A stretch of 10,478 nucleotides of DNA from Chitinophaga pinensis (lineage in GTDB: Bacteria > Bacteroidota > Bacteroidia > UKL13-3). Location of the stretch: positions 1 through 10,478 of the forward strand of contig CAMCJW010000080.1 in NCBI GenBank assembly GCA_945875195.1. Reading direction: 5' to 3'. Each line of letters begins with the position of its first letter. Positions within the stretch are counted from its first letter, which is position 1. The notes under the pieces were generated by a model. That model searched no databases. It was not told the DNA's origin and saw nothing but the letters and a program-made list of their open reading frames with translations. Positions 1 through 5,087 of the stretch are shown in pieces. Position numbers and translations under genes: made by a program.

Positions 1-14
1 TGCCATAAAATATA

Positions 15-131
15 ATGCAATTTAACCACAATGGATATTACCGTGCCAATGAGCTTGGATATTGAGTTCAATATTATAATGACCGAATCATACGGCACTA
101 TCATGTAGGTTTTGAGATTTATGAGAAATGA
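15..131 (+). pseudogene. Decayed coding fragment with in-frame TGA (possibly MORN-like)
   Basis: From ATG at 15 one frame reads as plausible protein for 16 codons, meets TGA at 63-65, and continues in the same frame for 21 codons to TGA at 129-131. The reading includes NHNGYYRANELGY before the stop and VQYYNDRIIRHYHVGFEIYE after it. Replacing the internal TGA with Trp (TGG) gives GYWVQYYND, which resembles the Gly/Tyr/Trp-rich pattern of MORN-type repeats in Bacteroidota proteins. TGA as a Trp codon is unlikely, because intact neighbours use TGG for Trp and TGA as a stop. The frame is closed upstream by TAA at 6-8. I infer the tail of a mutated gene. The similarity is by eye only and a chance open frame remains possible. 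Confidence 0.3.
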
Positions 132-182
132 ATAGAAATGCTTTCAATATAAAATGAACAGCCAACACAAATGCGGAAGGAA

Positions 183-213
183 TTGCTGAAAGCGATGAAA
201 TATGGTTGCTTTG
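183..213 (+). promoter_or_regulatory. Possible Bacteroidota-type promoter for the 241-639 gene
   Basis: TTG at 183-185, a 20-nt spacer, then TTGCTTTG at 206-213, which differs by one base from the Bacteroidota -7 consensus TAnnTTTG. It ends 27 nt before the ATG at 241 and would drive the membrane protein and the DsbA-family gene together. The -33 element is short and the -7 element is imperfect, so this is tentative. Confidence 0.3.
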
Positions 214-240
214 TAATATTCAAATGACTAAAATTGCTTG

Positions 241-639
241 ATGAAAAGTAAAGAAATTACCTTTTTAAAAAGTTTAAAATCAGGAATGAGAGGAGGATTA
301 ATAGCTGCCGGCGTAAATATAGGATGGCTATTTAGCATAAGCTACCTGCTGAAAATTCAAGGAATTCCGAAAGGTTTTCCCGTTGCAGTGGTTTTTTCTA
401 CAATGATTCCTTTGGCATTAGGTGCATTGCTATTTGCATTTCTTTTAAATAACTTTAAAAAGGGCAACATACTTTTTTATTTAATTGCTGCTGGGTTTAC
501 CCTTCTAAGTATTTTCCCTTCCTTTCAGCCCTTATTGCCAGATGGAAGCAAGGCTCCCAATCATTTTGCAATACTTACCGTACCCATGCATTTCTTTGCG
601 GCCACTATTGGCGGTTTTTATATTATAAAGGGTAAATAA
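241..639 (+). CDS. Four-helix inner-membrane protein, DUF6069-like
   Basis: A 132-residue integral membrane protein of unknown function. Four hydrophobic stretches are visible at about residues 18-37, 46-68, 76-96 and 109-129, joined by short polar loops, with a basic N-terminus (KSKEITFLKSLKSGMR). The order and spacing, with an MH pair (PMHFFAA) in the last helix, match my memory of DUF6069 proteins. I chose the ATG at 241; a TTG directly before it would add one residue but ATG is the likelier start. The stop lies 22 nt before the DsbA-family gene, so the two are probably co-transcribed. No catalytic motif is visible. The topology is clear; the family name is recall without a search. Confidence 0.8.
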   Translation: MKSKEITFLKSLKSGMRGGLIAAGVNIGWLFSISYLLKIQGIPKGFPVAVVFSTMIPLALGALLFAFLLNNFKKGNILFYLIAAGFTLLSIFPSFQPLLPDGSKAPNHFAILTVPMHFFAATIGGFYIIKGK

Positions 640-661
640 ACAAAAACAGCAATTAACTCAA

Positions 662-1357
662 ATGCATATCATCAAGCGTAATTTTTTTATTTTACTATTT
701 ATACAATTTTCATTTACTATGCAAGCAAAAGATACTATTATTTATGTGTTTGATCCCATGTGTGGCTGGTGTTATGGGTTTTCTACTGTGATAAAGCAGT
801 TATCATCCGAATACCAATTAGAATTTGATTTTAAAATTATCAGTGGAGGAATGGTTGTTGGAGAGAGGGAGGGTGAAATTGGTGATTTTGCTGATTATAT
901 TTTGGATGCCTATCACATTGTTGAAAAATCTTCGGGAGTGAAGTTTGGTGAGCCTTATTTGGCACAATTAAAAACAAAGAAAATTTATACTTCCTCTGTA
1001 ATGCCAGCTATTGCCATTGAGGTATTTAAAACCTTTCATCCAATGGAGGCAATTGCTTTTGCCAGCGATGTTCAAAAGGCTTATTATTTTTATGGATTGG
1101 ATTTGCGATTAGATGATGTTTATAAGGATTTGATAAAGCCATATGGTATTGACGAAAAAGCATTTTTGACAATGCTTCATAGCCAAGAATTTAAGCAAAA
1201 GGCTTTCGATGGTTTCCAAGAATCTTCCCGACTTGGAGTTAACGGCTACCCTGCTGTATTGGCCATACATGATGGTAAGTATTATTCTTTGGCAAAGGGA
1301 TTTGCCGATTATGACCAGTTAAAAAGTACCTTCGAAAAATTGAAATCTCTAAAATGA
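662..1357 (+). CDS. Exported DsbA-family (FrnE-like) thiol oxidoreductase
   Basis: A 231-residue thioredoxin-fold protein. Residues 1-22 form a signal peptide (basic MHIIKRN, a hydrophobic core, then a TMQA-KD cleavage site), so it should act in the periplasm. A beta strand is followed by VFDPMCGWCYGF, placing a CxxC pair at C34 and C37. The FDPMC-WC-GF pattern is typical of the FrnE-like DsbA branch rather than classical DsbA (CPHC). A helical insert spans about 70-185, and a cis-proline loop (NGYPAV, P197) lies next to the active site, as in thioredoxin folds. Expected role: disulfide oxidation or isomerisation, substrate unknown. It sits 22 nt after the membrane-protein gene. Its TGA stop overlaps the ATG of a broken reading frame (ATGA at 1354-1357). 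Confidence 0.9.
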   Translation: MHIIKRNFFILLFIQFSFTMQAKDTIIYVFDPMCGWCYGFSTVIKQLSSEYQLEFDFKIISGGMVVGEREGEIGDFADYILDAYHIVEKSSGVKFGEPYLAQLKTKKIYTSSVMPAIAIEVFKTFHPMEAIAFASDVQKAYYFYGLDLRLDDVYKDLIKPYGIDEKAFLTMLHSQEFKQKAFDGFQESSRLGVNGYPAVLAIHDGKYYSLAKGFADYDQLKSTFEKLKSLK

Positions 1358-1410
1358 ACAGAAAGTCATTCATTAAGGCAGGCTTCATTTACCTTTACCA
1401 TACACTTTGA
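1354..1410 (+). pseudogene. Remnant N-terminus of a lost gene downstream of the DsbA-family gene
   Basis: An ATG overlaps the DsbA gene's TGA as ATGA, the classic layout of translationally coupled genes. It begins MNRKSFIKAGF, which looks like the start of a Bacteroidota exported protein (MNR-x-F-hydroxyl/basic-x-G, Tat-like or lipoprotein-like leader). After about 11 residues the sequence stops looking like a signal peptide and the frame ends in TGA at 1408-1410. The region up to 1582 contains no long continuation. I infer that a third operon member was deleted or interrupted close to 1386. The gene's identity cannot be told from 11 residues, and chance is not excluded. Confidence 0.4.
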
Positions 1411-1510
1411 TCCTCAAAACGCCTAAAGAGCCACTACATTTCTTTAATGAAACATTCGACATGGGCTCAATTTCAATGCGAAGCGTCTTTCTAAGCGAGT
1501 AATAGTCCAT
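1385..1510 (-). other. Small 41-codon open frame within a fold-back block in the 225-bp intergenic gap
   Basis: The gap between 1357 and 1583 contains one uninterrupted minus-strand frame, ATG at 1508-1510 to TGA at 1385-1387, 41 residues, beginning MDYYSLRKTLRIEIEP and ending GVLRIKVYGKGK. The opposite strand is also open here from 1377 to a double stop at about 1501. The same DNA holds nested complementary segments: ACGC (1419-1422) with GCGT (1483-1486), GAGCC (1428-1432) with GGCTC (1464-1468), and an inner TTTC/GAAA pair. Just upstream on the minus strand is a 7-bp inverted repeat at 1512-1518/1521-1527 (TTTAGCA/TGCTAAA). I cannot assign a function. It may be a small gene, a structured RNA, or the scar of an inserted element. 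Confidence 0.25.
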
Positions 1511-1570
1511 TTTTAGCAACTGCTAAACAAAACGTTAATAAATACAATTCATTAATTTAATTGAGGCATT

Positions 1571-1578
1571 TATTTTTG
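1571..1578 (+). promoter_or_regulatory. Possible -7 promoter element at the exonuclease gene start
   Basis: TATTTTTG matches the Bacteroidota -7 consensus TAnnTTTG exactly and ends 4 nt before the GTG start at 1583. No good -33 TTTG is visible at the expected distance. If used, transcription would begin at or next to the start codon, giving a leaderless or near-leaderless mRNA. In AT-rich DNA an eight-base match can occur by chance. Confidence 0.3.
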
Positions 1579-1582
1579 TGCT

Positions 1583-2977
1583 GTGTATGCAATTGTAGAT
1601 ATAGAAACTACGGGGGGCCATGCCACCCAAAACAGAATTACAGAAATTTCCATTTTTGTGCATGATGGAAAACAAGTGATTGATCATTATGAAACACTTG
1701 TTAATCCAGAAATGAGCATACCTCCCTACATTCAAGCTTTTACGGGCATTAGTAATGAAATGGTTGCCAATTCCCCTTCCTTTTCAGCCATTTCAGAAAA
1801 AGTATTCAATTTACTACAAAACAATATTTTCATTGCACACAACGTCAATTTCGACCATAGTTTTATCAAAAGTCAATTACAAGAATCTGGATTTGATTTA
1901 CAGGTAAAAAAACTCTGTACTGTAAGGTTGAGTCGGAAAATTGTACCTGGCCACCGTTCTTATAGCTTAGGGAATATTTGTGCTGCCATTGGTATTAAAT
2001 TAGAAAACAGACACAGGGCAGGTGGTGATGCAATAGCAACAGTAAAATTGTTTGAATATTTGTTGCAGCATGATTCTGAAAATCATATTGACGATTCATT
2101 GAAACGCGGTTCAAAAGAGCAAGTATTGCCTCCTAATGTGAGCAAATCTGATTTCGAAAAATTACCAAAAGCACCAGGTGTTTATTATTTTATGAATTTT
2201 AAGGGCTTGGCTGTTTATGTTGGGAAAGCCAAGAATATCAGAACCCGAGTTGGCAGTCATTTTGGAGGTGATTTAAAAGGCAAACAAAAGCAAAATTTCA
2301 TGCGCGATGTGTTTGGATTTAGTCATACCGCCACCGGTAATGAATTATTAGCAATATTGTTAGAAAGTCATGAAATACGAAGGCTCTGGCCTGATGAAAA
2401 TAGAGCGCAAAAAAGGGTTCAAACCGTTTATGGTTTATTTGATTATTTGGATCAAAACAATAAAATAAGATTTGGTATTGATAAGGTAAGGAGGGACCAA
2501 AAAGCATTAGTTACTTTTAGTAGCCATGCTGCTGGCTTAGAATATTTAAATTCATTGATTGTCTCCTATGGATTGTGCCCAAAGCTTTGCAATAGCCAAA
2601 CCAACAAAGGAGAATGTATCAGTATTAAAAATGAAATATGTGATGGCTATTGCTTAGCTCAAGCCAATGTAGAGGCTTACAATGCAAAAGCGCAATTATT
2701 TTTTGACCATTTAATGGCTGAGAAAAAAGCATATTACATAGTTGGTAAAGGCAGAAACTATAAAGAACAAAGCGTAATTATTTACGAACCTGGTTTATTC
2801 ATTGCCTATACTTTTGTTTCTAATAAAGAGCAAATTGATTTTGATATGGTAAAAGAAATGGCAACACCCATTAAACTGAATAGCCTCATGGAGTCGGTCC
2901 TTGCCCAAGTGGTAAGTGGAGAAAAAAGCAAAGGATATAAGGTTTATACCCAAATGAAAATTGCCGTAGTTTTATAA
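1583..2977 (+). CDS. DEDDh exonuclease / GIY-YIG endonuclease fusion (DnaQ-UvrC/Cho-like)
   Basis: A 464-residue two-nuclease protein, probably in DNA repair. Residues 1-165 are a DnaQ-type 3'-5' exonuclease: DIET (D6, E8), HNVNFD (D91), and H144 with D149 in NRHRAGGDA complete the DEDDh set. Residues about 194-280 are a GIY-YIG domain like those of UvrC and Cho: PGVYYF, then VYVGKAKNIRTRV (Y201, Y212, G214, K215, R220), with E254 and E261 as candidates for the metal-binding Glu. A cysteine cluster follows (C332, C336, C345, C353, C357). The UvrC RNase H-like and HhH domains are absent. The start is GTG at 1583: it places M at the usual beginning of MYAIVDIETTGG, and no ATG is suitable. The gene is preceded by a 225-bp gap and converges with the minus-strand genes. 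Confidence 0.92.
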   Translation: MYAIVDIETTGGHATQNRITEISIFVHDGKQVIDHYETLVNPEMSIPPYIQAFTGISNEMVANSPSFSAISEKVFNLLQNNIFIAHNVNFDHSFIKSQLQESGFDLQVKKLCTVRLSRKIVPGHRSYSLGNICAAIGIKLENRHRAGGDAIATVKLFEYLLQHDSENHIDDSLKRGSKEQVLPPNVSKSDFEKLPKAPGVYYFMNFKGLAVYVGKAKNIRTRVGSHFGGDLKGKQKQNFMRDVFGFSHTATGNELLAILLESHEIRRLWPDENRAQKRVQTVYGLFDYLDQNNKIRFGIDKVRRDQKALVTFSSHAAGLEYLNSLIVSYGLCPKLCNSQTNKGECISIKNEICDGYCLAQANVEAYNAKAQLFFDHLMAEKKAYYIVGKGRNYKEQSVIIYEPGLFIAYTFVSNKEQIDFDMVKEMATPIKLNSLMESVLAQVVSGEKSKGYKVYTQMKIAVVL

Positions 2978-2982
2978 TCCAT

Positions 2983-3615
2983 TTAAAACAAGTATCCTAC
3001 CTTAAGTCCCAACCTAATACTACCACCATTTGTGTATGGGTTAATTTCGAAACTCTGACCAGTAAAATTTTTAATGGGCTTTATTGGGTTCGAAATATAT
3101 TGAATAGGTGCACTGGCAAAAATTCCGGTAAATGCATCGATAACAAACCTGTTTCTATAGGTTCTTTGGTAACCAAATAAATAACCCACGCTTATACCTT
3201 TTAGCTTTTCTTGGTAATTAACCACCACATTATTTGTGGTACTGTCTTGAACATAATAGTGATAGTTGTAACTACAATATCTTAACATTAATTGCGAGTA
3301 CCAGCCATTCCATTCATTGCGTTGACGCCTATAATGGCGTAAATCAATCCCGACTTGAAATCCTTCCATCGAAGTCTTTTTTCTATCGCTTCCATCCAAT
3401 TTTAAATTAGTGTAAGCTAGCGAGCTTTGCACACTCCATTTGTAAGTGATTTTGGTTTCATAACTCATATTAATGGTAGCTAAAAAGCCACTGAGTAAAT
3501 TCACTTTTACAATGTTTTTCTTTTTAACGGAATAGGGGTCATAAGTAATTTTATTTTGCCCCATAACTGGCAAAACATAAATAAGAAAAATAATGTAAAA
3601 TAAGGTTTGTTTCAT
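2983..3615 (-). CDS. Secreted protein, probable small outer-membrane beta-barrel
   Basis: A 210-residue protein of unknown function. Start ATG at 3613-3615 gives a signal peptide (MKQTLFYIIFLIYVLPVMGQ, cleavage near G-Q); a TTG seven codons upstream is unlikely because it buries the leader. The mature part alternates polar and hydrophobic residues in short strands rich in Tyr, Trp and Gly, and ends in IRLGLKVGYLF, a C-terminal aromatic like the last strand of outer-membrane beta-barrels. It resembles the DUF3575-like barrels common in Bacteroidota. The ATG is 1 nt after the stop of the upstream beta-barrel gene, so the pair is probably co-translated. It is the last gene of the minus-strand block and ends 5 bp from the converging exonuclease gene. 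Confidence 0.8.
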   Translation of the reverse strand: MKQTLFYIIFLIYVLPVMGQNKITYDPYSVKKKNIVKVNLLSGFLATINMSYETKITYKWSVQSSLAYTNLKLDGSDRKKTSMEGFQVGIDLRHYRRQRNEWNGWYSQLMLRYCSYNYHYYVQDSTTNNVVVNYQEKLKGISVGYLFGYQRTYRNRFVIDAFTGIFASAPIQYISNPIKPIKNFTGQSFEINPYTNGGSIRLGLKVGYLF

Positions 3616-3616
3616 T

Positions 3617-4162
3617 TTAGTTGAACCTATATCCAATATTTAATCCAAATCTACCAAACATTCCATTGATTGGCCCAAACCATTCAGGGTATCTTACTGC
3701 GCTAGCCGTGCCACTTTTATATAGCCCCAAATTATAAACTGGCCCTAAAAATGTTTCTGTGGTGATTCTTTTACCAAAGACCCATTTTCTTCCTAAAACC
3801 AAACCCAATCCTGTGGTATTATACCTGTCATTGTAATAAGTTTCAAGCATGAATTGGTATTTAATAAAAGGTTCAATGTAATAGCTATTTTTTTTCTCTG
3901 GTGTAAAGTAATCTCTAAATCCTATACCTCCTCCAAAACCTAGAATTGCACCAGAATAACCAAAATTTAAACCATAAGCCCAAACATTAACCGACTTCTC
4001 TTCGTTGTAATAACTTTCATATTGAAAATTGAATGCTCCCAAAGTCAATGCTAAGGGCGCCCATTTTAACTCCTTCTTAAAATGAAAAGGCTTGTTGATT
4101 GGCTTTTGTTGTGCAAAAACCAAGGAGCTTAATAAGATGAAATAAAATAAAATTAATCTCAT
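3617..4162 (-). CDS. Secreted protein, probable small outer-membrane beta-barrel
   Basis: A 181-residue protein with a clear signal peptide (MRLILFYFILLSSLVFAQ, cleavage near A-Q). The mature part contains repeated amphipathic strands rich in Gly, Tyr and Phe (for example GFGGGIGFRDYF and YIEPFIKYQFML) and ends GRFGLNIGYRFN, typical of the last strand of an outer-membrane barrel. No catalytic motif or known domain was recognised; a DUF3575-like barrel is the nearest guess. Its ATG overlaps the fmt stop as ATGA, and it is followed after 1 nt by a second protein of the same general type, suggesting a pair of related surface proteins, perhaps an old duplication. Why they are coupled to fmt is not evident. 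Confidence 0.8.
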   Translation of the reverse strand: MRLILFYFILLSSLVFAQQKPINKPFHFKKELKWAPLALTLGAFNFQYESYYNEEKSVNVWAYGLNFGYSGAILGFGGGIGFRDYFTPEKKNSYYIEPFIKYQFMLETYYNDRYNTTGLGLVLGRKWVFGKRITTETFLGPVYNLGLYKSGTASAVRYPEWFGPINGMFGRFGLNIGYRFN

Positions 4163-5073
4163 TCAGGTAATTTAAAGCCACGCAGAAAATCAGCAATGTT
4201 CATTCTTTTTTTCGATTCCATTTGAAGGTCGGATAAACTGATAAAACCATCTTGGCATTTTACTTTTAAAAATGTTTTGTGGTCGGTAAATAGTTTGCCT
4301 ATCTCCATTAAATTATCAGGATTTGGTTCAAAATTAGCCTCAAAAACTTTTACCTGTTTTCCATCTATGATGGTGTATGCAGCAGGGTAGGGATTCATAC
4401 CTCTGATTAAATTTAAAATATTTTCTCCGGTTTGATCCCAATGAAGGAGGCAATGAGTTTTAAATATTTTGGGGGCAATTTTTAAGGAACCTTCACCCTG
4501 AGGCGTTCCATTTGTATCGCCAGCTTCAATTTTCTTGAGTGAATCAATGATGAGCTGAGCACCAATTTTCATGAGTTCATCGTGCAATTCTCCTGCCGTT
4601 GTTGATTTGCTTATTGGGCAGCTTGCTTTAAGTAAAATATCTCCTGTGTCTATTTCATGTTTCAAGAAAAAAGTACTTACGCCACTTTGCTTTTCTCCAT
4701 TTATGATGGCCCAATTAATTGGCGCTGCACCTCTGTAATCTGGTAATAAAGAAGCATGCAAATTAATCGTGCCAAGTGGAGGCATATTCCATACCACTTC
4801 GGGTAACATCCTAAAGGCAATCACAATCTGAAGGTCTGCTTTCAAGCTTCTTAATTCTTCAATGAATCCTGGGTCGCGCAACTTTTCTGGTTGCAGTACC
4901 TTGATGTTATTTTCTACTGCAAATTTCTTTACAGGAGATTGTTGCAAATGCATGCCTCTACCTGCAGGTTTATCGGGTGCTGTAATTACACCTACCACAT
5001 GATAGCCATTACCTACAATTGCTTTTAATGAAGCAACTGCAAAATCTGGCGTACCGAGGAATACTATTCTCAT
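4159..5073 (-). CDS. fmt: Methionyl-tRNA formyltransferase
   Basis: A 304-residue cytoplasmic enzyme that transfers a formyl group from 10-formyltetrahydrofolate to Met-tRNA(fMet), making the initiator tRNA. The N-terminal Rossmann-like domain begins MRIVFLGTPDFAV, followed by the GRGMHLQQSPVKKFA loop (about 38-52). The formyltransferase signature INLHASLLPDYRGAAPINW spans about 103-121, and LKHEIDTGDIL follows. Catalytic residues by alignment to the E. coli enzyme are N104, H106 and D142. A C-terminal OB-like domain for tRNA binding runs from about 205 and includes MNPYPAAYT. Length is close to the usual 305-320. The ATG is 14 nt after the dpp11 stop, and the fmt stop overlaps the next gene's start. 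No def (peptide deformylase) gene is beside it here, unlike many bacteria. Confidence 0.97.
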   Translation of the reverse strand: MRIVFLGTPDFAVASLKAIVGNGYHVVGVITAPDKPAGRGMHLQQSPVKKFAVENNIKVLQPEKLRDPGFIEELRSLKADLQIVIAFRMLPEVVWNMPPLGTINLHASLLPDYRGAAPINWAIINGEKQSGVSTFFLKHEIDTGDILLKASCPISKSTTAGELHDELMKIGAQLIIDSLKKIEAGDTNGTPQGEGSLKIAPKIFKTHCLLHWDQTGENILNLIRGMNPYPAAYTIIDGKQVKVFEANFEPNPDNLMEIGKLFTDHKTFLKVKCQDGFISLSDLQMESKKRMNIADFLRGFKLPE

Positions 5074-5087
5074 GCAAATGAATAAGG

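Noticed and set aside
15..131. Alternative genetic code with TGA as Trp
   Set aside because: Intact genes in the window end in TGA (for example 1355-1357 and the fmt stop) and use TGG for Trp.
238..243. TTG at 238 as start of the membrane protein
   Set aside because: ATG follows at once at 241 and is the commoner start; the TTG adds only one residue.
1512..1527. TTTAGCA/TGCTAAA inverted repeat as a terminator
   Set aside because: Loop of only 2 nt (4 if a pair opens), AT-rich stem, and no T-run on either side.
1370..1560. Integron attC site in the intergenic gap
   Set aside because: Complementary segments are present but the GTTRRRY and RYYYAAC core sites are not.
3613..3636. TTG at 3634-3636 as start of the second barrel protein
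   Set aside because: It overlaps the upstream gene and pushes the signal peptide inward; ATG at 3613-3615 lies 1 nt after the upstream stop.
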